50,425 bases of DNA from an uncultured Bacteroidota bacterium. Its GTDB lineage: Bacteria; Bacteroidota; Bacteroidia; Flavobacteriales; Flavobacteriaceae. Position numbers and translations under genes: made by a program. Shown one piece after another: positions 14,611 to 22,473 of this stretch. Where the stretch lies: the NCBI GenBank assembly GCA_902618245.1, contig CACMZR010000010.1, positions 1 to 50,425 on the forward strand, written 5' to 3'. Under the pieces are notes generated by a model. That model searched no databases, was not told where the DNA came from, and was given only the letters and a program-made list of their open reading frames with translations. Numbering within the stretch: position 1 is the first letter of the stretch; every line of letters begins with the position of its first letter.

Positions 14611-15162
14611 TTATTTCTTTGATAATGCAGCAATCAAATCAGATTTTTTCATTGATGATATGCCACTAATCTCTTTAGATTTTGCTTCTTTTTTTAGCTC
14701 TGATAGTGTCATACTATTTAGACCCTTTGTTTTAACTTCACCAGAAGAATTCTTTTCTTTAGCGGATGTTTTCACCTTGGTTTCCTTTTTAAGTAATGAT
14801 TTTGTTTTAACATCAGGTTTTTCTTTCCTAGAAGCTTTAGGCTTAGATCCATTTACCAGAATTTTTTCGATTAGTAGTTCTGTTAAAGCTTGGCGATGTC
14901 CGTTTTTGACACGATAACCTTTACGTCTTTTTTTCTTGAAAACGATTATTTTGTCATCTTTCAAATGATTTAAGACTTTAGCCTCCACAGAAGCTCCAGA
15001 AATTGAAGGTTCTCCAATAGAAACTTTCACTCCGTCATCATACAAAAAAACCTTATCAAAAGATACTTTAGATCCCTCTTTTTCAGACAATCGATTAACA
15101 AAAAGTTTCTGATTTTGATTAACCTTAAACTGTTTACCTGCTATTTCTACAATTGCATACAT
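14611..15162 (-). CDS. rplU: 50S ribosomal protein L21 with C-terminal SAP/HeH-like extension
   Basis: Large-subunit ribosomal protein L21. Residues 1-105 are the L21 core: M-Y-A-I-V-E-I-A-G-K-Q-F-K-V at the start and K-K-R-R-K-G-Y-R-V-K-N-G-H-R-Q near 77-91. The protein is 183 residues, about 80 longer than typical. The extra part is a lysine-rich linker (about 106-148) and a final 35-residue module, L-S-E-L-K-K-E-A-K-S ... S-S-M-K-K-S-D-L-I-A-A-L, which resembles the helix-extended-loop-helix of SAP or Rho N-terminal domains that bind nucleic acids. Similar tails are, as I recall, common in flavobacterial L21. It forms a pair with rpmA. Confidence 0.96.
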   Translation of the reverse strand: MYAIVEIAGKQFKVNQNQKLFVNRLSEKEGSKVSFDKVFLYDDGVKVSIGEPSISGASVEAKVLNHLKDDKIIVFKKKRRKGYRVKNGHRQALTELLIEKILVNGSKPKASRKEKPDVKTKSLLKKETKVKTSAKEKNSSGEVKTKGLNSMTLSELKKEAKSKEISGISSMKKSDLIAALSKK

Positions 15163-15182
15163 TGATATACCATTACGGTCGG

Positions 15183-15213
15183 CAAATATAGTGCTTTTTA
15201 ATAATAAAACAAT
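15183..15213 (-). promoter_or_regulatory. rplU-rpmA promoter
   Basis: On the minus strand 15190-15183 reads TATATTTG, a perfect -7 element identical to that of greA. ATTG (one mismatch from TTTG) is at 15213-15210 with a 19-base spacer. The predicted start is near 15177, about 15 bases before the rplU ATG. Confidence 0.7.
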
Positions 15214-15223
15214 TTAGTGTAAG

Positions 15224-15601
15224 TCACAATTTATTGTCAATAGAATACTTACCAGGGCCCATAATTATCAAAGAAATAAATAGTAGTAAGTACAAAAGAG
15301 ATTTTTCTTTTTTTGAAAATGGGTCACCATCATGTTTGAATATAAAAGCAACAAACATTGTTACAATTGGAAAAATACAGAAAAATCTCGTTTTCCATCC
15401 AATTATTATAAAAATTGGGACAATAAATTCAGCAAAAGCAGTGAGTATAAGTGAAGGGAAAGGTCCAATTCCAATTGGATCACTAAATGTAAAATCACCA
15501 TTAATAATTTTTAAAACCTTACTATAACCATGAGTAAAAAAAATACTCGAACAACTAACTCTGAGGAAAAATAACCCTTGACTTAATAAAGTATATTTCA
15601 T
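15224..15601 (-). CDS. DoxX family membrane protein
   Basis: A 125-residue integral membrane protein with about four hydrophobic segments. DoxX features are the early R-V-S-C-S-S-I-F-F-T-H-G-Y-S-K segment (the family usually has a conserved H-G near here), P-F-P-S-L-I-L-T-A-F-A-E-F at about residue 48, and F-K-H-D-G-D-P-F near 88-95. Members are linked to respiratory-type or redox functions but most are uncharacterised. It follows rfbB by 22 bases and is the last gene of the minus-strand polysaccharide run; a functional link is not evident. Confidence 0.8.
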   Translation of the reverse strand: MKYTLLSQGLFFLRVSCSSIFFTHGYSKVLKIINGDFTFSDPIGIGPFPSLILTAFAEFIVPIFIIIGWKTRFFCIFPIVTMFVAFIFKHDGDPFSKKEKSLLYLLLFISLIIMGPGKYSIDNKL

Positions 15602-15623
15602 TCTAATATTAGATTACCAAAAT

Positions 15624-16616
15624 TTATAAACCCAAATAATATCTAACTGTTTTATCAAGACCTAATTCAAATGGTGTTTTTGGCTTCCATCCCAATTCCT
15701 CTTTAATTTTTGAATTATTAATTGCATATCTGTAATCATGTCCTGGACGATCAGGTATAAAGTTAATTAGCTTTTTTGAAAATCCCTCAGAGCGTCCCAA
15801 TATAGAATCTGTCATTTTAATTAATTTGAGAACTAAATCAATATTTCTTTTTTCGTTTTCTCCTCCAATGAGATAAGTTTCACCTATCTTACCCTTATGT
15901 AAAATCATATCAATTGCTTCTACATGATCTTCAACATACAACCAGTCTCTAATATTTTTGCCTTCTCCATATAAAGGCATAGGTTTTTCATTAATAATAT
16001 TTTGAATTGTTTGTGGAATGAGCTTTTCAAAATGTTGTGCAGGGCCATAATTATTTGAGCAATTTGACAAAAGTATGGGAAGTTTGTAAGTGTGATAATA
16101 AGCTCGGACTAGATGATCAGAAGCTGCTTTTGAAGATGAATAGGGAGACCGCGGATCATAAGAGGTCGTCTCTGTGAATCGTCCTTCATTATCTAAACTG
16201 CCAAAGACTTCATCTGTAGAGATATGATAAAAGCGTTGTTCTTGATTGTTATTCTCCCATTGCTTACGTGCTGCTTCCAAAAGATTTAAAGTCCCTTGAA
16301 TATTTGTTTGAGCAAAATTAAAAGGATCTTTTATGGAATTATCTACGTGAGACTCAGCTGCTAGATGAACCACTGCGTCAAAATTATGAGATTTGAAAAG
16401 CTTTCTTAAAAAATCAAAATTATTAATATCTCCATGAACGAATTCATAGTTTGATGCATTTTCACAATCTTTTACATTATGCAGACTTCCGGCATAAGTT
16501 AGTGCATCAAGATTTAAGATCTTCGCCTTTGGGTAGAGTTTGGTGAATCTTCGGATTAAATGAGAGCCAATAAAACCTGCCCCACCCGTAATTAATATCG
16601 ATTTAAATAAACTCAT
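15624..16616 (-). CDS. rfbB: dTDP-glucose 4,6-dehydratase
   Basis: Second enzyme of dTDP-L-rhamnose synthesis, converting dTDP-glucose to dTDP-4-keto-6-deoxyglucose with a bound NAD. The 330 residues form an extended short-chain dehydrogenase. Visible features are the G-G-A-G-F-I-G-S-H-L nucleotide site near residues 11-20, H-L-A-A-E-S-H-V-D-N-S near 83-93, the S-T-D-E-V-F-G-S segment with catalytic D-E, and Y-S-S-S-K-A (YxxxK). Its ATG overlaps the rfbD stop (ATGA). It is the last gene of the rhamnose set rfbA-rfbC-rfbD-rfbB. Confidence 0.97.
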   Translation of the reverse strand: MSLFKSILITGGAGFIGSHLIRRFTKLYPKAKILNLDALTYAGSLHNVKDCENASNYEFVHGDINNFDFLRKLFKSHNFDAVVHLAAESHVDNSIKDPFNFAQTNIQGTLNLLEAARKQWENNNQEQRFYHISTDEVFGSLDNEGRFTETTSYDPRSPYSSSKAASDHLVRAYYHTYKLPILLSNCSNNYGPAQHFEKLIPQTIQNIINEKPMPLYGEGKNIRDWLYVEDHVEAIDMILHKGKIGETYLIGGENEKRNIDLVLKLIKMTDSILGRSEGFSKKLINFIPDRPGHDYRYAINNSKIKEELGWKPKTPFELGLDKTVRYYLGL

Positions 16617-17476
16617 TTAAGTTCTATTCTTTCTAAACATCGTTGTAATGCATTTTCCCAGGGTGAAGGGTCTAAAGATAAATGATTTTCAATTCTTTTC
16701 GTGTCTAATACCGTGTACTTTGATCTAAGAGCAGTTGTTGGGTAATCTGATGTTAAACATGGAGTTACAACAAAATGATTTTTTGAAAATTCAGAAACTT
16801 TCTTTGCGAAATCAAACCTACTAATAATGCCTTTGCACGCATAATGATAGCAATGAAAATCAAAAAACCCCGAGTGGGTTAATTTATCCAATACGACTCT
16901 GGCAAGATCAATCCCATAGGTAGGCTTTCCAAACTGATCTTTGACTACTTTTATGTCTTTCTTTGCTTCACTCAATCTTAAAATCTTTTTAACAAAGTTG
17001 CTCCCAAAAGGACTAAACAGCCAGGAGACTCTAAAAGTAATATTGCTACAGTTTGAATTGCTGAGAACTTTTTCTCCAGCTAATTTAGATTCAGCATAAT
17101 GATTAAGCGGATTTGTAGCATTGTCTTCTTTGATGGGTATCCTCTCTCTCCCATCAAAAACATAATCGGTGGAAAAATGAATGATAAATAAATCTTTATG
17201 TTCTGCTAGAGCTACCAGATTTTGAATCCCCTTATGGTTAATTTGATAAGCTTTTTCTATTTCGATTTCAGCTTCATCTACCTTAGAATAGGCTGCACAA
17301 TTAATAATTCCTTCGAAAGAGTGTTGGTTATAAACTCTTTCTAAACTTTCAGCTTTTGTAATATCGAGGGTATTCTTTGATACAAAAAATAGTTTGTGTG
17401 TTGGGAATTCCTTAGCTATAGCTTGAAAACATTGACCTAATTGTCCTTCAGCTCCAGTGACCAATATATTAGGCAT
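16613..17476 (-). CDS. rfbD: dTDP-4-dehydrorhamnose reductase
   Basis: Reduces dTDP-4-keto-L-rhamnose to dTDP-L-rhamnose, the last step of the pathway. I place the start at ATG 17476, giving 287 residues beginning M-P-N-I-L-V-T-G-A-E-G-Q-L-G; the frame runs further upstream, but the glycine-rich NAD(P)H site starts right here and the overlap with rfbC is then only eight bases. Other family segments are S-T-D-Y-V-F-D-G-R and N-P-L-N-H-Y-A-E-S-K-L-A-G-E (YxxxK). It overlaps rfbB by four bases downstream. Confidence 0.95.
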   Translation of the reverse strand: MPNILVTGAEGQLGQCFQAIAKEFPTHKLFFVSKNTLDITKAESLERVYNQHSFEGIINCAAYSKVDEAEIEIEKAYQINHKGIQNLVALAEHKDLFIIHFSTDYVFDGRERIPIKEDNATNPLNHYAESKLAGEKVLSNSNCSNITFRVSWLFSPFGSNFVKKILRLSEAKKDIKVVKDQFGKPTYGIDLARVVLDKLTHSGFFDFHCYHYACKGIISRFDFAKKVSEFSKNHFVVTPCLTSDYPTTALRSKYTVLDTKRIENHLSLDPSPWENALQRCLERIELK

Positions 17477-18041
17477 AAAGGTTCTGTTTATAATCAAAAA
17501 CAAGTGCATCTTTTAATTGGGGATGCTTTTGGTCTTTATCCGATTGAATCCATTTAGTTTCTGGAAGTATCCAGTCTATTCCTAATTCTGGATCGTTTGG
17601 AGCTATACTTCCTTCGCTTTGGGGATGGTAAAAATTATCGACTTTGTAGTGGACAATGGACTTTTCACTTAAGGTGATATAGCCATGTGCAAACCCCCTA
17701 GGGATAAAGAGTTGAAGATTATTTTGATCGCTCAGTTCCTGAGTCAAATGTTTTCCAAAAGTAGGAGACCCCTTACGAATATCTACCACAACATCTAAAA
17801 TAGTTCCCTGAATTACATTTACTAACTTTGATTGGGCATTGGGATAAAGTTGATAATGCAACCCCCTTAAAACCCCTTTTTTAGAATGGGCGAGGTTGTT
17901 TTGACAGAAGTCTATTTTATATCCAATGGCTTTATTAAAATCAATGCGCCTATATTGTTCTGAAAAACTACCCCGTTTATCTTTATGATTTATAGACTTA
18001 AAAAGGAAAACTTCTTTAAATAAGGTGGGTGTCGCTAGCAT
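17469..18041 (-). CDS. rfbC: dTDP-4-dehydrorhamnose 3,5-epimerase
   Basis: Third enzyme of dTDP-L-rhamnose synthesis, epimerising C3 and C5 of the 4-keto sugar. The protein has 190 residues with a cupin fold. Family features are D-K-R-G-S-F-S-E near the N-terminus, Q-N-N-L-A-H-S-K-K-G-V-L-R-G-L-H-Y-Q with the catalytic histidine in R-G-L-H-Y-Q, and the P-R-G-F-A-H-G-Y segment with the second conserved histidine. It lies eight bases after rfbA and overlaps rfbD, so it sits in the middle of the rhamnose operon. Confidence 0.97.
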   Translation of the reverse strand: MLATPTLFKEVFLFKSINHKDKRGSFSEQYRRIDFNKAIGYKIDFCQNNLAHSKKGVLRGLHYQLYPNAQSKLVNVIQGTILDVVVDIRKGSPTFGKHLTQELSDQNNLQLFIPRGFAHGYITLSEKSIVHYKVDNFYHPQSEGSIAPNDPELGIDWILPETKWIQSDKDQKHPQLKDALVFDYKQNLYA

Positions 18042-18049
18042 AAGTATGA

Positions 18050-18916
18050 TTAACCATATCTTTTGATTAAATACTCTCCATATGTAGTACCATTTAAAGT
18101 TTTAGCTTGAGCAATTAATTGCTCTTTAGAAATAAATCCTTTTTCAAATGCTATTTCTTCTAAACAACCTACCTTGAGGCCTTGTCTTTTCTCTACTGTT
18201 TCAATAAATTGAGAGGCTTCTAGTAAGGATTCATGAGTACCTGTATCAAGCCAAGCATTACCTCTACCCAAAGTTTCAACATGAAGGTTTCCTTGGTTTA
18301 AATAAACTTGATTAACATTCGATATTTCTAATTCTCCTCTACTACTTGGCTCAATTTTTTTTGCAATTTCAATAACGCTGTTCGGATAAAAATATAATCC
18401 TACTACTGCATAATTACTTTTAGGTTTCTTGGGTTTCTCATCAATAGAGATTGCATTACCATCATCATCAAATGAAATGACCCCATATCTTTGGGGATCT
18501 TCGACATGACATCCAAAGACAGAGGCTTTGTTTTTGGAAATTTTGATGCAATTTGAAAGTTTTTCAGAAAGGGTATTCCCATAGAAGATATTGTCTCCTA
18601 ATATTAGACATATAGGCTCACTCCCAATAAATTCTTCTCCTAAGATAAAAGCTTCTGCCAATCCATTGGGCTTTGCCTGTATTTTGTACTCAATTGTTAT
18701 CCCCCACTTACTCCCATCGCCTAATAAGCGTTTATATTGATTGGTATCCTGTGGAGTACTAATTATCATAACTTCCCTTATACCAGCTGACAATATTACA
18801 GACAGCGGATAATAGACCATAGGCTTATCGTAAACAGGAAGTAATTGCTTAGAAACTCCTATAGTGACAGGAAATAATCTTGATCCTTTTCCACCTGCAA
18901 GTAGAATGGCTTTCAT
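18050..18916 (-). CDS. rfbA: glucose-1-phosphate thymidylyltransferase
   Basis: Makes dTDP-glucose from glucose-1-phosphate and dTTP, opening the rhamnose pathway. The 288 residues match RmlA. The nucleotide site L-L-A-G-G-K-G-S-R-L-F-P-V-T is at residues 5-18, P-V-Y-D-K-P-M-V-Y-Y-P-L near 27-38, L-I-L-G-D-N-I-F-Y-G near 104, and W-L-D-T-G-T-H-E-S-L-L near 222. It starts a new group after a 90-base gap and has the only textbook Shine-Dalgarno sequence I noticed in the window, which suggests a separately transcribed rfbACDB unit. Confidence 0.97.
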   Translation of the reverse strand: MKAILLAGGKGSRLFPVTIGVSKQLLPVYDKPMVYYPLSVILSAGIREVMIISTPQDTNQYKRLLGDGSKWGITIEYKIQAKPNGLAEAFILGEEFIGSEPICLILGDNIFYGNTLSEKLSNCIKISKNKASVFGCHVEDPQRYGVISFDDDGNAISIDEKPKKPKSNYAVVGLYFYPNSVIEIAKKIEPSSRGELEISNVNQVYLNQGNLHVETLGRGNAWLDTGTHESLLEASQFIETVEKRQGLKVGCLEEIAFEKGFISKEQLIAQAKTLNGTTYGEYLIKRYG

Positions 18917-18930
18917 ATTTTAACCTCCAA
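18917..18930 (-). promoter_or_regulatory. strong Shine-Dalgarno site of rfbA
   Basis: On the minus strand GGAGG (18928-18924) lies seven bases before the rfbA ATG. Bacteroidota genes usually lack such sites, and the other starts I inspected here have none. Confidence 0.7.
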
Positions 18931-19006
18931 GTCTTTTCAAGTTATAAAAGTAATTTTATTTAACATAAGTTATTTTTAAAATTAAAAATTTATTTGTGCT
19001 GGGTTA

Positions 19007-20224
19007 TCAATTATTATTGAAATTTACAATCAAATTCATCAGATCTTTTTTTCTTAAAAAAGAGGAAAATTTGTTTTTATATAATTCTTTACAACTATAT
19101 TTCATTTTTTGATACTGCGTGTCTTGGATATTAGATAAACCATCAAAAATTTTTGATAAAGCATTTGCATCCCCAGCATTAGAAGTAAATCCCAAATTAT
19201 TCTGATTGATTAAAGAGTTAGTTTCTCCAGAAATTAATGCAATAATTGGAGTACCACTCGCTAAATATGTTTGAAACTTAGCCGGGACCGTTTTAGAAAA
19301 TAATGGACTATCATTAAGAGACAAATACAGAAAGTCCGACCTTTCAAAAAACTCTAAAAGATTTTTTGAGTCTATTGAATCATAAAATTTAATTTGATCA
19401 TATAATCCTTCTAATGAAACTAATCTTTTTAAGAATTCTTTAGCTCTTCCATCGCCTATTAATCTTATTTCGTAATTTTTGCTTTTAGACAATTTTACTG
19501 CTTGTACTAAACTTTCAAAATCTTGTGCCTTTCCAATATTCCCTGCATAAGAAATTATCACTTTTTTAGAGGAGTCAAAGATTCTCTTAATTGGCTTTTG
19601 AGATTCAAAAAACAAATCTGCCCAATTAGGGAAATAAAGTGTCTTATTGAGATCTACTCTTTTTTTGGCAAATCCCTTAAAACTCTCTGAGCCCAATAGA
19701 ATATGATCAAATCGGTTATAAAACCATTTAAATATACCTTCTAATAAATTGATTAGCCCTTTAGATTTTATAATTCCAACAGAACTAAGCGTATGAGGCC
19801 ACATATCTAAATCCCATAATATAACTTTAGCCCCTTTTATCTTTTTATAAATAAGAGCTGGTAAAAAAAGTAATGGTGGAGATGTATGGTGAATTAGTAA
19901 GATGTCGTATTTCCTATGGGCTACTGTTAGCCAAAAAGTGAAAATGAGTAATGAAAAAAAATAGGATAAGTAGTTAATTGAAAGGGTGAGCTTATTTCCT
20001 ACTCCCCTTGGAATAACTGGAAGTCTATAAACAGAAGCTTTTTTATAAGTTTTTTTACTTCCAAAAATACTAAATCCTTTGAAGATTTTACCCTTTGGAT
20101 AATTAGGATTAGAGGTAACTACTGAGGTAGTAATTTGTTCAGTTGAGAGCCAATCAACAACATCATTTATTTTAAAATATTCGGGGTAGAAATGATTTGT
20201 GAAAATTAAGATTCTTTTTTCCAC
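19007..20224 (-). CDS. WbuB-like glycosyltransferase, probable L-FucNAc transferase
   Basis: A 405-residue GT-B fold glycosyltransferase of family 4. The N-terminus shows the pattern of WbuB-type L-fucosamine transferases: N-H-F-Y-P-E-Y-F-K-I-N-D, then P-N-Y-P-K-G-K-I-F-K-G and R-L-P-V-I-P-R-G, and later L-W-D-L-D-M-W-P. The donor-binding half contains Y-A-G-N-I-G-K-A-Q and G-D-G-R-A-K-E. The start is GTG at 20224, which overlaps the preceding epimerase gene by 19 bases. It follows the three UDP-L-FucNAc synthesis genes, which agrees with the substrate suggested by similarity. It acts at the cytoplasmic face of the membrane. Confidence 0.88.
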   Translation of the reverse strand: MEKRILIFTNHFYPEYFKINDVVDWLSTEQITTSVVTSNPNYPKGKIFKGFSIFGSKKTYKKASVYRLPVIPRGVGNKLTLSINYLSYFFSLLIFTFWLTVAHRKYDILLIHHTSPPLLFLPALIYKKIKGAKVILWDLDMWPHTLSSVGIIKSKGLINLLEGIFKWFYNRFDHILLGSESFKGFAKKRVDLNKTLYFPNWADLFFESQKPIKRIFDSSKKVIISYAGNIGKAQDFESLVQAVKLSKSKNYEIRLIGDGRAKEFLKRLVSLEGLYDQIKFYDSIDSKNLLEFFERSDFLYLSLNDSPLFSKTVPAKFQTYLASGTPIIALISGETNSLINQNNLGFTSNAGDANALSKIFDGLSNIQDTQYQKMKYSCKELYKNKFSSFLRKKDLMNLIVNFNNN

Positions 20225-21348
20225 ACATTTTGATTTACGTAATCGGTGTAAGAAAGGATGATTTTTTCAATCTTCTCAGAAATATTCTCTGGCCTGTAGT
20301 CTAAAACAGAGATTTCGTTTGTTTTCGGAAGAGATGTGTTTTCCAAAAGATTAACTGCCCTTAATATTCGCTGCTTATTTAAATCGGTAAACATTACTAT
20401 AGCTTCCTCAATTGCCTCGGGTCTCTCATGAGAAGATCTAATATTTATGGCTCTAAAATTTAATATGGTCGCTTCCTCTGAAATTGTTCCACTATCTGAC
20501 AGTACTACAAATGAGTTTAACTGAAGTGAATTGTAATCTATAAAACCAAGTGGATCTATAAACTGAATTTTATTTGAAGGGCTTATTGTGACCTTCTCTA
20601 ATTGTTTTCTAGTTCTGGGGTGGGTAGAAAATATAATTGGGTAATTATACTTTTCTGCTAGATCATTTAAAGTCGAAATAAATACATCAAGCTTTCTAGG
20701 GTTGTCTACATTTTCCTCCCTATGAGAGGAGACTACAAAATAAGATCCTTTTTTAAAGCCAAGAGATTTGAGAATGTCTGATTGGTTTATTTTATCTAAA
20801 TAGAATTTTAACACTTCATTCATCGGAGAGCCAGTCTTAATAATTCTATCAGCATTAATTCCTTCTTTTAAAAGGTACTCTCTTGCTATTGATGAATATG
20901 GCAAGTTAATATCAGCTATATGATCTACAATTTTTCTATTTGTTTCCTCTGGAACATTTTGATCAAAACATCTGTTTCCTGCCTCCATGTGAAATATTGG
21001 AATTTTAAACTTTTTTGCAACTATTGCGGAAAGACAGCTGTTGGTGTCTCCTAAAACAAGCAGTGCATCTGGGTTTAATTTTTTTAATACAGGCTCAGTT
21101 TTAATTATAATATTACCTATTGTTTCTACTGCAGTAGTTCCAGCTGCTTCTAAAAAAATATCTGGCTTTTTTAGCCCTAAATCTTTAAAAAAAACTTGAT
21201 TTAAATTGTAATCATAGTTTTGCCCTGTATGAACAAGTGTGTGTTTAATAGACTTAGATTCATTAAGTCTAGAAACAACTCTAGATAATCTTATAATCTC
21301 TGGTCTAGTACCAACAATAGTTACAACATGTAAAAGTTCTTGTCCCAT
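20206..21348 (-). CDS. fnlC: non-hydrolysing UDP-N-acetyl sugar 2-epimerase (FnlC/CapG type)
   Basis: A 380-residue member of the WecB-type, non-hydrolysing UDP-sugar 2-epimerases. Family motifs are V-G-T-R-P-E-I-I-R near residues 12-20, V-H-T-G-Q-N-Y-D, V-L-G-D-T-N-S near 98, H-M-E-A-G-N-R-C-F, S-S-H-R-E-E-N-V-D, and L-S-D-S-G-T-I-S-E-E-A near 280. H-M-E-A-G-N-R with asparagine, in place of the H-V-E-A-G-L-R of WecB, and the position after fnlA and fnlB point to the FnlC/CapG branch, which makes UDP-L-FucNAc from UDP-L-PneNAc. WecB activity (UDP-ManNAc) is the alternative. Confidence 0.9.
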   Translation of the reverse strand: MGQELLHVVTIVGTRPEIIRLSRVVSRLNESKSIKHTLVHTGQNYDYNLNQVFFKDLGLKKPDIFLEAAGTTAVETIGNIIIKTEPVLKKLNPDALLVLGDTNSCLSAIVAKKFKIPIFHMEAGNRCFDQNVPEETNRKIVDHIADINLPYSSIAREYLLKEGINADRIIKTGSPMNEVLKFYLDKINQSDILKSLGFKKGSYFVVSSHREENVDNPRKLDVFISTLNDLAEKYNYPIIFSTHPRTRKQLEKVTISPSNKIQFIDPLGFIDYNSLQLNSFVVLSDSGTISEEATILNFRAINIRSSHERPEAIEEAIVMFTDLNKQRILRAVNLLENTSLPKTNEISVLDYRPENISEKIEKIILSYTDYVNQNVWKKES

Positions 21349-21357
21349 TTAACTAAG

Positions 21358-22464
21358 TTAAACAATTTCAGGGTAGGTGTCAGGATCATTTTGATCATAA
21401 GGCTCATTTATCCAGAAAAAAGTTAGTAATTCTTCGTCTCCAATATTTGTGATATTGTGTGTATACCAAATAGGCATATCAACATAACTTGGTGAATTTC
21501 CATCAAGCTCAAAAGAAATTATTTCATCTGTCAAGTATTTTCTAAGCTGAATTTTAGCTTTCCCTTTAATTACAGAAAAACGTTCAATCTTCCTGGTATG
21601 GAAATGATTCCCTCTAGTTATATCGCTATTGGTAGTTGAATAAGACGATTGACCCATAGAAAGAGCTTTGGAAAGTTCTATAAAACTTCCTCTTGGGCTT
21701 GAGTGTAATTGATACAGTCTCGGAAAAAATTCTTTATGATTAATGTAGCTTCTAAAAGTATTAAAGAGCTCTTTGTCAAATTTTGATTCAAGATTTGGAA
21801 TTTTATTTTCTGAGATATATTGTTTATAAAATAAATTTAGTTTTTCTAAAACTTCGGAGACTTTAATTTCCTTTATAAAATTAAAATTTATCTCTTCTAT
21901 TTTTTTTTCCAAAAGTAATAGTAGTGGTTTTATGTAATCATCAATATAAATTAGTTTTAATTTGTTGTCAGTAACAATTAAAGGAGTTTGATTATTTAGT
22001 AATTGATGCGAAAAAGTAGCTATGAATGAATTATGATAGGGTTTACAAAAAGGACCAAAAATATTTGGTGTTAAAGAGGAATAAAAGGAGAAATTTAATT
22101 TTTTAGAAAGAATATTAAAATCTTCTCTTGCCTGCTTTTTGGCTTTCCCGTATTGGGAGTCCGACTCTTCTTGGAGTGAAGATGAAAAATATAATCCCCC
22201 TTTAAAATTTATTTTTTCTAAGTGATTCAACAGCGAGATATTAATTTTGATGTTGGAACTATAAACTTGTTCATTAGTTTCAGCTCTATTAACCCCAGCT
22301 AAATGATAAATGAAGTCTTCTTTCTTAATTTTGTCATTAAAATTATCTGAGAGAAAATCTTCTTTATTTAATAGAATAAGATTATAGTTTGTAAAGTTTA
22401 GATTTATGTTTCTAAGAAGATGCCCTCCAACAAATCCAGTATGTCCTGAAATTACAATTCTCAC
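21358..22464 (-). CDS. fnlB: FnlB/CapF bifunctional UDP-sugar reductase-epimerase
   Basis: A 368-residue two-domain protein. Residues 1-240 are an SDR domain with G-H-T-G-F-V-G-G-H-L-L near the start and a Y-G-K-A-K motif (YxxxK) near residue 105. Residues 245-368 are a cupin with G-N-H-F-H-T-R-K-I-E-R-F, whose histidines match the metal site of Staphylococcus aureus CapF. CapF/FnlB epimerises C3 and reduces C4 of the intermediate made by CapE/FnlA, giving UDP-6-deoxy-L-talose-type HexNAc. The start is GTG at 22464. It lies nine bases after fnlA and nine before fnlC. Confidence 0.93.
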   Translation of the reverse strand: MRIVISGHTGFVGGHLLRNINLNFTNYNLILLNKEDFLSDNFNDKIKKEDFIYHLAGVNRAETNEQVYSSNIKINISLLNHLEKINFKGGLYFSSSLQEESDSQYGKAKKQAREDFNILSKKLNFSFYSSLTPNIFGPFCKPYHNSFIATFSHQLLNNQTPLIVTDNKLKLIYIDDYIKPLLLLLEKKIEEINFNFIKEIKVSEVLEKLNLFYKQYISENKIPNLESKFDKELFNTFRSYINHKEFFPRLYQLHSSPRGSFIELSKALSMGQSSYSTTNSDITRGNHFHTRKIERFSVIKGKAKIQLRKYLTDEIISFELDGNSPSYVDMPIWYTHNITNIGDEELLTFFWINEPYDQNDPDTYPEIV

Positions 22465-22473
22465 ATTATTTTT

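Noticed and set aside
18972-18989. AT-only inverted repeat after the WbuB-like gene as a terminator
   Set aside because: The 8-base stem contains no G or C and has almost no loop, so it could arise by chance in this composition.
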